64,000 bases of DNA from Anaerolineae bacterium (GTDB taxonomy: Bacteria; Chloroflexota; Anaerolineae; 4572-78; J111): positions 62,001-126,000 of the forward strand of contig JAHDWA010000021.1 in assembly GCA_023382535.1 (NCBI GenBank), written 5' to 3'. Position numbers and translations under genes: made by a program. Shown one piece after another: positions 1-7,705 of the stretch. Every line of letters begins with the position of its first letter. The first letter of the stretch is position 1. Below the pieces are notes generated by a model. That model was not told the origin of the DNA and made no database searches. It worked only from the letters and a program-made list of their open reading frames with translations.

Positions 1-694
1 TGGCCAACAGGTCATTTTTCCAGGCAATCTCCTTAACTGCCTGCTTGAAAAAGAAGGTCCGGTCGGCCATTTGCAGGGCCTCAGCATGGTTGAGGTTGAT
101 CTCATACTGGCCAGGGAAAAATTCGTGGCAAAAGGAGGTCGCTTCAAAGTTCATGGCTTCCAGGGCATCGGTAATTTGGTGAATAACCCGCTGCCGGTCA
201 ATGGTTTCATTCCAGGTATAGACCATGCTGGGTTTATTCACATAAGTGCGACACTCGCCCTCAAGCTGTTGCAGCAGATAGAATTCCAACTCGCTGCCGA
301 TAACCGGCCGGTAGCCCCGCCGGTTCACTTCGGCCACCATGCGCTTGAGGATAGTGCGGGGAGCCAGGGCCAGTAACTCGCCCTGGTAATACAGATCGGC
401 AATCACAGCGGCGGTGTTCTCTTCCCAGGGAATGACGGTGAAGGTGCTCAAATCCGGCATAGCCACCATGTCGGCATAACCCACTTCTTCGGCTACGCCA
501 GTGCCGCCGGCCGGATTGCCCGCCAGGTCGAGTGAAAAAGTGGGGATGGCAAAGTGGACGCCATGCTCAATGGCATGGGCAAAGTGGCGAGCCGGGACCA
601 CTTTGGCCCGGGCAATGCCAAACAGGTCGGGAAAGGTGACTTTGACCGAGCGCAGGCCCAACGTTTTGATTTGTTCAAGAACTTTTTCTTTCAT
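1..694 (-). CDS. Glutamine synthetase family protein (partial, 3' end off left edge)
   Basis: The first 231 codons are visible, starting at the ATG complementary to 692-694 behind a GGAGGGG ribosome site. The N-terminus matches the beta-grasp domain of glutamine synthetases (VTFPDLFGIARAKVV, residues about 19-33), and the catalytic domain begins with the conserved SELEFYL metal/ATP motif. Family members join ammonia or an amine to glutamate with ATP. The sequence looks like the GlnA3/PuuA/GlnT type rather than housekeeping GlnA, so the substrate could be an amine. It is transcribed divergently from the TrpB2-like gene. The family is clear; the substrate cannot be told from a partial protein. 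Confidence 0.85.
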   Translation of the reverse strand, partial: MKEKVLEQIKTLGLRSVKVTFPDLFGIARAKVVPARHFAHAIEHGVHFAIPTFSLDLAGNPAGGTGVAEEVGYADMVAMPDLSTFTVIPWEENTAAVIADLYYQGELLALAPRTILKRMVAEVNRRGYRPVIGSELEFYLLQQLEGECRTYVNKPSMVYTWNETIDRQRVIHQITDALEAMNFEATSFCHEFFPGQYEINLNHAEALQMADRTFFFKQAVKEIAWKNDLLA

Positions 695-767
695 GGCCCC
701 CTCCTGTGATGCTGCTGTCCTTTTGTACCACATCCATCTCCCAAAAATCTCGGCATTGTTTAAAATA

Positions 768-790
768 TCACAAATGTCTCACTTTTGTGA
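768..790. promoter_or_regulatory. Inverted repeat, candidate operator
   Basis: TCACAAA (768-774) and TTTGTGA (784-790) are perfect 7-base inverted arms around a 9-base spacer. The site overlaps the predicted minus-strand promoter, which would suit a dimeric repressor. No regulator is assigned. Confidence 0.4.
774..786. promoter_or_regulatory. 13-mer ATGTCTCACTTTT, copy 1 of 2
   Basis: An exact copy of the 13-mer found again at 1053-1065. This copy is within the -35/-10 spacer of the predicted glutamine synthetase promoter. Exact repetition in both halves of a divergent promoter region suggests a shared regulator (inference). Confidence 0.4.
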
Positions 791-840
791 CAAGTATCTC
801 AAATAGTGACGCACATTTATGGCTTAATCCGGACCTTGCC

Positions 841-949
841 ACAGGTTTCAAAAACCTGTAAGGTCTTCATACTCCAAGAAACAGCCAGCCTCTAAAGGTC
901 TTTAAGCCTTTTAGGGTCTTCGTCCAGTCAGAAACAGGATGTTTCTTGG
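841..949. repeat. Nested stem-loops in the divergent intergenic region
   Basis: ACAGGTTT (841-848) pairs with AAACCTGT (852-859). CCAAGAAACA (874-883) pairs perfectly with TGTTTCTTGG (940-949), enclosing a CTAAAGG/CCTTTTAG near-dyad. The 437 bases between 695 and 1131 contain no gene. Besides these dyads they hold the two predicted promoters and the 13-mers. The hairpins may be remnants of an interspersed repeat rather than a functional leader. Confidence 0.5.
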
Positions 950-1019
950 GAGGTTTTTTGAGAAAATCCCTCCAAGTCTGGGCCTTCCGGCGCTGATTCT
1001 GGTGAAAAATAACACAATG

Positions 1020-1048
1020 TTGACAAATGAAAAAAAGTATTGTAATTT
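1020..1048 (+). promoter_or_regulatory. Putative sigma70-type promoter for trpB2-like gene
   Basis: TTGACA (1020-1025), a 17-base spacer and TAATTT (1043-1048) give a near-consensus promoter about 85 bases upstream of the start at 1132. The transcription start would fall near 1055, on top of the second 13-mer copy. Confidence 0.55.
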
Positions 1049-1052
1049 AGAT

Positions 1053-1065
1053 ATGTCTCACTTTT
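1053..1065. promoter_or_regulatory. 13-mer ATGTCTCACTTTT, copy 2 of 2
   Basis: Identical to 774-786. It overlaps the expected transcription start of the rightward promoter, a position typical of a repressor site (inference). Confidence 0.4.
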
Positions 1066-1131
1066 TCCACGCTATATCTAAAAATTGAGTTATAAATTAA
1101 TTTAAATCCACCAATGGGGGAGGAAACAACG

Positions 1132-2517
1132 ATGGGCGAACAATACAAATATGTCCTGGCCGAACAAGATATTCCCGAAGCCTGGTACAACATCAACCCG
1201 GATATGCCGGTTGATCCCGGCCAAACTGCCTGGAATGCGGTGCTGCATCCGGCGACCAAGGAGCCAATCACACCCGACTTCCTGGCCGTGCTTTTTCCCA
1301 TGCGTTTCATCGGGGAGGCGATGAGCCTGGAGCGCTGGGTTGAGATTCCGCAGCCGGTGCGCGAGGTTTACAAACTCTGGCGGCCCTCGCCGCTGTATCG
1401 CGCCCGCCGCCTGGAAAAAGCTTTGGATACACCGGCCCACATTTATTACAAATACGAAGGCGTCTCCCCGGTGGGTTCCCACAAATCCAATACATCGGTC
1501 GTTCAGGCTTTTTATGCCAAAGAAGAAGGCGTGACCGGCTTCACTACCGAAACTGGAGCGGGGCAGTGGGGCAGCGCCCTCTCGATGGCCTGCAATCTCT
1601 TTGGTCTGGAATGTCACGTTTACATGGTCAAAGTGTCATACCAGCAAAAGCCCTACCGCCGCATCCTGATGGAAAGCTTTGGGGCATCGGTTACGCCCAG
1701 TCCCTCGGACAAAACTCGCTACGGGCAGCAGGTATTAGCTGAAGACCCCGACAGCCCTGGTTCGCTTGGTATCGCCATCTCGGAAGCGGTTGAGGCCGCT
1801 GCGACCTCCAACGGCAAATACAAATATTCGCTGGGTTCGGTGTTGGGGCCGGTGCTGATGCATCAAACCGTGATTGGGCTGGAAGCCTTGAAGCAGTTTG
1901 ACATGGCCGGCGAATACCCCGATGTGGTCATCGGCAGTGTGGGCGGTGGCAGCAACTTTGCCGGCTTTTCCTTTCCCTTCCTCCATCAAAACTTTACCGC
2001 GGGTCGGAAAACCCGCGTGGTAGCAGTCGAGCCAATGGCCTGCCCGACCCTGACCAAAGGCAAATACACCTTTGATTATGGCGACACGGCAGCCATGGCC
2101 CCGATTGTCAAGATGCATACCCTGGGCCACACCTTTGTGCCGGCCGGCATCCATGCTGGGGGCTTGCGCTACCACGGCATGGCTCCACATATCAGCGCCC
2201 TGGTGGACCATGGCGATATCGAGGCCGTAGCGGTGCATCAAGTTGGCACGTTTGACGCCGCCCTGCGCTTTGCCCAGGCCGAATGCATCATTCCGGCCCC
2301 TGAATCGGCCCACGCGATCAAAGTCGCCATAGACGAAGCCCTCAAGTGCAAGGCCGAGGGCGTCGGCAGAGTCATCGCCTTTAACCTCTCTGGCCACGGC
2401 CACTTTGACCTATCCGCTTACGAGGCTTACTTGCAGGGTAAGCTGGAAGATTACGAGTATCCCGAAGACCGGGTCAAAGAAGCTATGACCCACCTGCCGG
2501 AAGTGAGTTTGGCCTGA
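1132..2517 (+). CDS. trpB2: Tryptophan synthase beta-like protein, TrpB2 type
   Basis: A PLP enzyme of 461 residues that in the TrpB family condenses indole with serine. The PLP lysine is in GSHKSNTS, the catalytic glutamate in TETGAGQWG and the phosphate-binding loop in GSVGGGSN. Length and the N-terminal extension fit the TrpB2 class, which usually occurs without TrpA; none is seen here. The start at 1132 is preferred over an in-frame ATG at 1114 because a GGGGGAGG site at 1116-1123 lies 8 bases upstream of 1132. Its role in a catabolic region is unclear: indole salvage or serine/tryptophan interconversion are possible. Confidence 0.88.
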   Translation: MGEQYKYVLAEQDIPEAWYNINPDMPVDPGQTAWNAVLHPATKEPITPDFLAVLFPMRFIGEAMSLERWVEIPQPVREVYKLWRPSPLYRARRLEKALDTPAHIYYKYEGVSPVGSHKSNTSVVQAFYAKEEGVTGFTTETGAGQWGSALSMACNLFGLECHVYMVKVSYQQKPYRRILMESFGASVTPSPSDKTRYGQQVLAEDPDSPGSLGIAISEAVEAAATSNGKYKYSLGSVLGPVLMHQTVIGLEALKQFDMAGEYPDVVIGSVGGGSNFAGFSFPFLHQNFTAGRKTRVVAVEPMACPTLTKGKYTFDYGDTAAMAPIVKMHTLGHTFVPAGIHAGGLRYHGMAPHISALVDHGDIEAVAVHQVGTFDAALRFAQAECIIPAPESAHAIKVAIDEALKCKAEGVGRVIAFNLSGHGHFDLSAYEAYLQGKLEDYEYPEDRVKEAMTHLPEVSLA

Positions 2518-2522
2518 AATCT

Positions 2523-2586
2523 GGAAGGTTGGAGGATTGGAAGGTTGGCTATCGCCTAACCCAGCCCTCCAGCCTTCCAACCTTCT
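2523..2586. repeat. Intergenic dyad of GGAAGGTTGG units
   Basis: Two direct GGAAGGTTGG units are followed by the inverted form CCTTCCAACC, so the RNA can fold into a long imperfect hairpin after the TrpB2 stop. It could act as a weak terminator or mRNA stabiliser. No poly-T tract follows. Confidence 0.45.
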
Positions 2587-2623
2587 AATGTATACCGGTT
2601 GTGAGGCTTAGGAGGGGACACCC

Positions 2624-3601
2624 ATGCTGCCTAAAGTGGGCAAAGTCCTGGTGGCAGACCCGATTTCGGAAGAGGGACTCATCATTCTGCGCATGTGGAC
2701 GGATCTGAATGTTGAGGTGAAGTTAACCCCGGAGCGGCTTGAGGAAATCGTCGGCGACTACGATGCTCTGATTGTGCGCAGCCGGACCAAGGTTTCGGCC
2801 CGAATAATTAGCGCCGGGCAGCGACTGCGGGTCATTGGCCGGGCCGGGGTGGGGATAGATAACATTGACGTGCAGGCGGCGCGTGAGCGAAATATCACAG
2901 TGGTCAATACGCCCCTAGCTTCCAGTGTGGCCGTAGCAGAACTGACGTTGGGGTTAATGATTGCCCTGGCCCGCCATATTCCCCAGGCCAATACTTCGGT
3001 CAAAGAGGGGTATTGGACGCCCAGGCAGTATCGCGGGGTTGAATTGGCGGGTAAAACGTTGGGCATCATCGGTCTGGGCCGTATCGGACGCGAAGTGGCA
3101 GTTCGAGCGATGGCCTTTGGTCTGCACCTCATCGCCTATGATCCCTTTGTGACGACCCTGCCGCCGGAATTGTACTCGATTAAATTAGCCTACCTGCCCG
3201 AACTGCTCACCAATTCAGACTTTATCTCGATCCACGTACCGCTGTTGCCTGAAACCAGGGACATGATCAACCACCAGGCTTTGGCCTTAATGAAGCGGAG
3301 CGCTTATTTAATCTGCTGCGCCCGGGGTGGGATTGTGAACGAAAGCGACTTGCTGGAAGCCCTGCAAGCCCATCGGCTGGCCGGCGCGGCCCTCGACGTT
3401 TTTGAATGCGAACCACCCGACCAGCAGTCGCTCTTAAGTCACAACCGGGTCATCAGCACGCCCCACTTGGGCGCGCTCACCCGTGAGGCTCAAACCAAAG
3501 CGGCGGTGGATGTGGCCTGGGGAGTCATTGACCTCTTGCAGGGTCAAAAAAACCATTACGAAGTCGTGACGGCTAAACCCATGGTAGCCATCTCTGGGTA
3601 A
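2624..3601 (+). CDS. D-2-hydroxyacid dehydrogenase (SerA-like, without ACT domain)
   Basis: An NAD-dependent D-2-hydroxyacid dehydrogenase of 325 residues. The Rossmann motif GLGRIGREVA is near residue 150. The catalytic Arg (CARGGIVNE), Glu (DVFECEPP) and His (TPHLGALT) are all present. It resembles phosphoglycerate dehydrogenase but has no C-terminal regulatory domain, so hydroxypyruvate, phosphoglycerate or an arylpyruvate could be the substrate. The neighbourhood of arylpyruvate oxidoreductases makes phenyllactate/phenylpyruvate interconversion a reasonable guess. The ATG follows AGGAGGGG at 2610-2617. Confidence 0.85.
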   Translation: MLPKVGKVLVADPISEEGLIILRMWTDLNVEVKLTPERLEEIVGDYDALIVRSRTKVSARIISAGQRLRVIGRAGVGIDNIDVQAARERNITVVNTPLASSVAVAELTLGLMIALARHIPQANTSVKEGYWTPRQYRGVELAGKTLGIIGLGRIGREVAVRAMAFGLHLIAYDPFVTTLPPELYSIKLAYLPELLTNSDFISIHVPLLPETRDMINHQALALMKRSAYLICCARGGIVNESDLLEALQAHRLAGAALDVFECEPPDQQSLLSHNRVISTPHLGALTREAQTKAAVDVAWGVIDLLQGQKNHYEVVTAKPMVAISG

Positions 3602-3628
3602 AGCTTGTAGTTGTTTGAGGAGAGCACA

Positions 3629-5578
3629 ATGACCGAGGCAAAGATGCCTCTGAAAATGTTGCCCGGCAATGATGCCATCGCTCTGGGTTTGGTCGAGCAA
3701 GGCTGCCGGGTCGTGACGGCTTATCCGGGCACGCCCAGTTCTGAAATCCTGGCCGGGGTTATTAAGTACAAGAAGGAATTGGCCCGCCAGATTTACACCG
3801 AATGGTCGGCCAATGAAAAAGTGGCCTTTGAAATAGCCCTGGCCGCCAGTTGGACCGGCCTGCGGGCCGCCGTTGCGATGAAGCAAGTCGGCCTGAACGT
3901 GGCCTCCGACCCGCTTTTTAGCGCCGCTTACACCGGGGTTAAAGGCGGTTTTATCATTATCCCCGCCGACGACCCTGGCCCCCATTCTTCCCAAACGGAA
4001 CAGGACTCCCGGCTGCTGGCCCTGACCGCCAAAGTGCCGGTCTTTGACCCAGCTACCCCGGCTGAAGCCCGGCTTATGGTCGAACAGGCCCTAACCCTGT
4101 CCGAGCGATACGGTCTCCCGGTTATCCTCCGCCCGACCACCCGGCTGTGCCATGCCGTCCAGAGTATCGCTTTGGCCGACCAGCCGCTCGCCGCTGACGC
4201 CGTTCCCCCAGTCAAATTCCGGCGCGACCCACCCCGCTGGACCGCCACGCCCAAATTCCGCTACAAGCTGCACGTCGAACTCAACCAAAAGCTGGCCGCC
4301 ATCGAAGCCGAATTCAACCAATCACCGCTAAACTATGTCCTAGAGCTAACTCAAAATCTGGGTCTATCAGCTCATCCTTCTAACATCGAAAATCGAATTG
4401 GTGTTATTGCCTCTGGTGTTGCCTTCCACACAGCCCAGCAAGCTTTTTCGGAATTGGGGGTGCAGCTTCCTCTGCTCAAAATCGGCACGCCGTACCCGCT
4501 GCCGCAAAAAATGGTGCGGGAGTTTATGACTAGATTCCAAACAGTGCTCATTCTCGAAGAGCCAGACACATGCATCGAACTGCAACTACCGGAGCGCAGC
4601 CGGGTGCGAGGGCGGATGGATGGTACGGTCCCGGCCGCCGGCGAACTTTCGCCGGAAGTGGTTGCCGCCGTTTTGGCCGGGGTGCTGACCGAGGCGGGCT
4701 ATGCGGTCAACCCGTCCCCGGATAATTCGGAACTGCTGGCCCTGGTCAACTCTCTAGCGCTGCCGGTCCGCAAGCCACGTCTGTGTCCGGGCTGCTCCCA
4801 CCGTTCCGCCTTTTACACGCTCAAGCACACCTTTGGGGCCAGCGCCATCTATCCGGGCGATATCGGCTGCTACACGTTGGGTACTAACCTGCGGGCGGTA
4901 GATACCTTTGTGGATATGGGTGCGTCTATCACCATGGCCAACGGCTTTTACCAGGCTAACCGGCTGGTGGGCGATAACCGTCCGATCATCGCCACCATTG
5001 GTGATTCTACGTTCCTCCATTCCGGTATCGTACCGCTCATTAACGCTGTTCACACCGGGGCGCGCTTCGTGCTCCTCATCCTCGACAACCACACCACCGC
5101 TATGACCGGCTTCCAGCCCACCGCCGCCAATACGTATCTGGCCGACGGCAGTGAGGCTGCCCGTGTGATCTCCATTCCCAATCTGGTGCGCGCCTGCGGT
5201 GTGAATTTTGTAAAAGAAGCTGATCCCTACGACCAGCCAAACTTCCACACGCTCCTGCGTGAAGCACACACCTATACCCAGGCCGAGGATGGCGGCGTGG
5301 CCGTTATCATCGCCGACCGGCCATGCGTACTTTACGATGCAGCGCCGGTGCGCGAAACCCCGCTGCCGGTCATCATTACCGAAGAGTGTGACGGCTGCCG
5401 CTACTGTATCGAAGCCTTTGAGTGCCCGGCCCTCATTCTGCGCTCCGATAAGAGCCGGGTAGATATAGATTACAAGATTTGTATAGACTGCGGCCAGTGT
5501 ATTGACGCCTGTTACAAAGGCTTTATTGTGCCGAAGGCAGTGGCGGAGATGCCCCCAGCGTTGATAGAAACAGCGTAA
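3629..5578 (+). CDS. iorA: Indolepyruvate (arylpyruvate):ferredoxin oxidoreductase, alpha subunit, copy 1
   Basis: The large subunit of the TPP-dependent enzyme that oxidatively decarboxylates arylpyruvates to arylacetyl-CoA, reducing ferredoxin. The 649 residues begin with the pyrimidine-binding domain (GNDAIALGLVEQGCRVVTAYPGTPSS). The TPP domain follows (CPGCSHRSAFY and GDSTFLHSG), and the C-terminus has two [4Fe-4S] motifs (CDGCRYCIEAFECP and CIDCGQCIDACYKG). The start is set at the ATG at 3629 behind GAGGAG, not at the in-frame TTG at 3611. It is followed directly by its beta subunit. A paralogue lies at 25842-27638. Confidence 0.92.
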   Translation: MTEAKMPLKMLPGNDAIALGLVEQGCRVVTAYPGTPSSEILAGVIKYKKELARQIYTEWSANEKVAFEIALAASWTGLRAAVAMKQVGLNVASDPLFSAAYTGVKGGFIIIPADDPGPHSSQTEQDSRLLALTAKVPVFDPATPAEARLMVEQALTLSERYGLPVILRPTTRLCHAVQSIALADQPLAADAVPPVKFRRDPPRWTATPKFRYKLHVELNQKLAAIEAEFNQSPLNYVLELTQNLGLSAHPSNIENRIGVIASGVAFHTAQQAFSELGVQLPLLKIGTPYPLPQKMVREFMTRFQTVLILEEPDTCIELQLPERSRVRGRMDGTVPAAGELSPEVVAAVLAGVLTEAGYAVNPSPDNSELLALVNSLALPVRKPRLCPGCSHRSAFYTLKHTFGASAIYPGDIGCYTLGTNLRAVDTFVDMGASITMANGFYQANRLVGDNRPIIATIGDSTFLHSGIVPLINAVHTGARFVLLILDNHTTAMTGFQPTAANTYLADGSEAARVISIPNLVRACGVNFVKEADPYDQPNFHTLLREAHTYTQAEDGGVAVIIADRPCVLYDAAPVRETPLPVIITEECDGCRYCIEAFECPALILRSDKSRVDIDYKICIDCGQCIDACYKGFIVPKAVAEMPPALIETA

Positions 5579-5580
5579 TA

Positions 5581-5609
5581 CGTGGTGCGTAAACGTACCA
5601 CGCACTACG
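5581..5609. repeat. Short dyad between iorA and iorB
   Basis: Arms CGTGGTGCGT (5581-5590) and ACGCACTACG (5600-5609) are inverted with one mismatch. A related CGTCTTGCGT/ACGCAAGACG dyad occurs at 51890-51931, so this looks like a member of a small interspersed family. Confidence 0.5.
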
Positions 5610-5629
5610 TAATTATGGACTTGACTGTT

Positions 5630-6178
5630 ATGAACGAACTCAAACTAATTCTAGCCGGACTTGGCGGGCAGGGGGTCGTTTTCCTCACCCGGCTGCTGGC
5701 GCAAACGGCGGTGGCGCTGGGGCACGCCGTCATGGTGTCTGAAACGCATGGCATGAGCCAGCGCGGCGGCTCGGTGATCTCGCATCTCAAGATTGGCGGC
5801 GACGAGGCTCCCTTGATTCAGCGCGGGACTGCCGATGTACTGCTGGCTCTGGAAGCGGACGAAGCGGTGCGGAACCTGCCCTTTTTGCGGCGGGGCGGGC
5901 TGGCCTTTGTTGACGCCGAGAACGGCCTGCGGCCGGAAGTCGCCGGACGGCTGGAGCAGTTCGGTCTGCAAGTGCTTTCGCTGCCGGCCAGCCAGATGGC
6001 GGTGTCCCTCGGCGCTCCGGCGGTAGCCAATGTCGTCCTGGCCGGATTTGCGGCGGCCCACCCCACCCTGTCGCTGCCCTTTGAGGCTCTGCGCCAAACC
6101 CTCGAAACCATCGCCCCCCGCGGCCGGGAGTTGAATCTGCAGGCGTTGGAAGCAGGACACGACTATTTTGGATTTTAG
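5630..6178 (+). CDS. iorB: Indolepyruvate:ferredoxin oxidoreductase, beta subunit, copy 1
   Basis: The small subunit of IorAB, a member of the pyruvate/ketoisovalerate oxidoreductase gamma family. The protein opens with LILAGLGGQGVVFLTRLL and contains SETHGMSQRGGSVISH, both hallmarks of the family. The start is uncertain: ATGs at 5615 and 5630 are in frame and neither has a clear ribosome site. 5630 is preferred because it puts the start immediately before the conserved strand. The stop codon lies inside a heptad repeat. Confidence 0.88.
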   Translation: MNELKLILAGLGGQGVVFLTRLLAQTAVALGHAVMVSETHGMSQRGGSVISHLKIGGDEAPLIQRGTADVLLALEADEAVRNLPFLRRGGLAFVDAENGLRPEVAGRLEQFGLQVLSLPASQMAVSLGAPAVANVVLAGFAAAHPTLSLPFEALRQTLETIAPRGRELNLQALEAGHDYFGF

Positions 6179-6222
6179 ATTTTGGATTTTAGATTGAAAA
6201 AGAAAATCCAAAATCCAAAATC
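6167..6222. repeat. Heptad repeat cluster in both orientations
   Basis: Several GGATTTT(A/G) units are followed by AAAATCC units in the opposite sense, so the transcript can form a long A/U-rich hairpin. It overlaps the iorB stop and lies just upstream of the molybdenum hydroxylase operon. Confidence 0.75.
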
Positions 6223-6241
6223 GGAATTTGGATATCGGAAG

Positions 6242-7159
6242 ATGCAGGCATTTGATCATTATACGCCAACCTCACTGCCGGAAGCCCTGGATTTGCTGCG
6301 CCATCTGAACGGTCAGCTCCCGGCTGAAGACAAATCGGCAATCGAAAATCCACGCCCGTCTGACGGGCAGTCTAAATTCCAGCCGGTTGCCGGTGGTTCA
6401 GATTTGGTGATAAAGCTGAAAAAGGGATTGGCTGCGCCGAAGACGATCATCAACATCAAGCGCCTGCCGGAATTAAAAGGGCTAGCTTACGACGACCAGA
6501 GCGGTCTACGCCTGGGCGCGTTAACCACGCTAGGTGAGCTGACCCGTTCGCCTCTTATCCGCCGGCACTATCCCTGCCTGGCCGAAACCGCCGCATTGAT
6601 GGCTTCCCGGCAAATTCGCAACTTTGCCACTATCGGCGGCAACTTATGCAACGCCTCCCCTTCCGCCGACTCGGCCCCACCGCTCATCGCCTTTGGCGCG
6701 ACTGTGCATTTGGTCAGCTCCCAGGGAGAGCGCGATCTACCGCTGGAAGATTTCTTCCTGGGGCCGGGCCAGACCGCCCTCGCGCCGGGGGAGCTGCTCC
6801 AGTGGATTGACGTACCGCCGCCCGACGGCCAGACCGTCTACCACAAACACACCCCCCGCGCCTTCATGGATATTTCGCTGGTGGGAGTCTGTGTGCGTTT
6901 AAAAATAGCGGAGAGATGCTGCCAGTTGGCTCGGATTGTGCTGGGCGCAGTCGCCCCAACGCCACTACGAGCCAGGCAGGCCGAAGCCGTTTTGCTTGAC
7001 CAGACCCTTACCCCGGAACTGGTCGAGCAGGCGGCCAAACTCGCCGCCGGCGAGGCAAAACCCATCACCGATGTCGGTGGCTCAGCCTGGTACCGCCGCA
7101 GGATGGTGGAAGTGGCGACACGACGCAACCTCAATAGGATTTTAGATTTTGGATTTTAG
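6242..7159 (+). CDS. Molybdenum hydroxylase, FAD-binding subunit (CoxM/HcrB-like)
   Basis: The medium, FAD-containing subunit of a xanthine dehydrogenase-family enzyme, 305 residues from the ATG at 6242. Two FAD motifs are clear: PVAGGSDLVIKLKKG and TIGGNLCNASPSADSAPP. The family transfers electrons from the Mo and 2Fe-2S centres to an acceptor. The extra [4Fe-4S] insert with four cysteines that marks HcrB of 4-hydroxybenzoyl-CoA reductase is not seen. Residues about 30-46 are encoded by an in-frame interspersed repeat, and the last residues (ILDFGF) run into another repeat. The substrate is not determined. Confidence 0.85.
   Translation: MQAFDHYTPTSLPEALDLLRHLNGQLPAEDKSAIENPRPSDGQSKFQPVAGGSDLVIKLKKGLAAPKTIINIKRLPELKGLAYDDQSGLRLGALTTLGELTRSPLIRRHYPCLAETAALMASRQIRNFATIGGNLCNASPSADSAPPLIAFGATVHLVSSQGERDLPLEDFFLGPGQTALAPGELLQWIDVPPPDGQTVYHKHTPRAFMDISLVGVCVRLKIAERCCQLARIVLGAVAPTPLRARQAEAVLLDQTLTPELVEQAAKLAAGEAKPITDVGGSAWYRRRMVEVATRRNLNRILDFGF
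6331..6380 (+). repeat. In-frame heptad/hairpin repeat inside the FAD subunit gene
   Basis: AAAATCC-type bases flank a perfect GCCCGTC/GACGGGC hairpin (6354-6368). The segment encodes a linker rich in Asn, Pro, Ser and Gln between the conserved N-terminal helix and the FAD loop. Confidence 0.75.
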
Positions 7160-7195
7160 ATTTTGGATTGCCATTCAATTCAAAATCTAAAATCG
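7138..7195. repeat. Heptad repeat between FAD and 2Fe-2S subunit genes
   Basis: GGATTTTAGATTTT units are followed by inverted AAAATCTAAAATC units, forming an A/T-rich hairpin that overlaps the end of the FAD subunit gene. Confidence 0.7.
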
Positions 7196-7213
7196 TAAGG
7201 GGTTTTACGACGA

Positions 7214-7693
7214 ATGAAAAAACTCATCACCCTGACCGTAAACGGCGACGCTCACGAACTGTATCTTGATACCCGCCGTACCCTGCTGGATGTGCTGCGG
7301 AATGAATTGGGCCTGATGGGGGCACATCGAGGCTGCGACGAGGGAGAGTGCGGCGCTTGCACCGTCCACGTAGATGGCCTGCCGATGAACTCGTGTCTGC
7401 GCCTGGCCGTTGACCTGGATGGGGCGGAAATTTTGACTATCGAAGGACTGGCCAAAGACGGCCAGATGCACTCCTTACAAAAAGCCTTTGTCGAGAAGGG
7501 CGGGATTCAGTGCGGCTTTTGCACCCCCGGCTTCGTGATGAGTGCCCTGGCCCTGCTGCAAGACAATCCTCGGCCCAGCGAGACTGACGTGCGGGCCGCC
7601 CTGTCAGGTAATCTATGCCGCTGCACCGGCTACGCCAAAATTGTTGAAGCTGTGTTGAGCGTGAGGAATGGTGAATGGCGAATCAGCGAATAG
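7214..7693 (+). CDS. Molybdenum hydroxylase, 2Fe-2S subunit (CoxS/HcrC-like)
   Basis: A small iron-sulfur subunit of 159 residues with two [2Fe-2S] clusters. The plant-type motif is [15 protein letters not shown] near residue 40. The second domain carries [13 protein letters not shown] and [15 protein letters not shown]. It shuttles electrons from the molybdenum subunit to the FAD subunit. It lies between those genes in the M-S-L order common for CO dehydrogenase/hydroxybenzoyl-CoA reductase-like operons. Its C-terminus runs into a GAATGGCGAAT repeat. Confidence 0.92.
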   Translation: MKKLITLTVNGDAHELYLDTRRTLLDVLRNELGLMGAHRGCDEGECGACTVHVDGLPMNSCLRLAVDLDGAEILTIEGLAKDGQMHSLQKAFVEKGGIQCGFCTPGFVMSALALLQDNPRPSETDVRAALSGNLCRCTGYAKIVEAVLSVRNGEWRISE

Positions 7694-7705
7694 GCGAATG
7701 GCGAA

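Larger units (their letters stand above)
765..793 (-). promoter_or_regulatory. Putative sigma70-type promoter for the glutamine synthetase-like gene
   Basis: On the minus strand TTGTCA (complement of 788-793) and TGATAT (complement of 765-770) are separated by exactly 17 bases, about 70 bases upstream of the start codon. The 13-mer at 774-786 lies inside the spacer. This is a consensus match by eye only. Confidence 0.4.
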
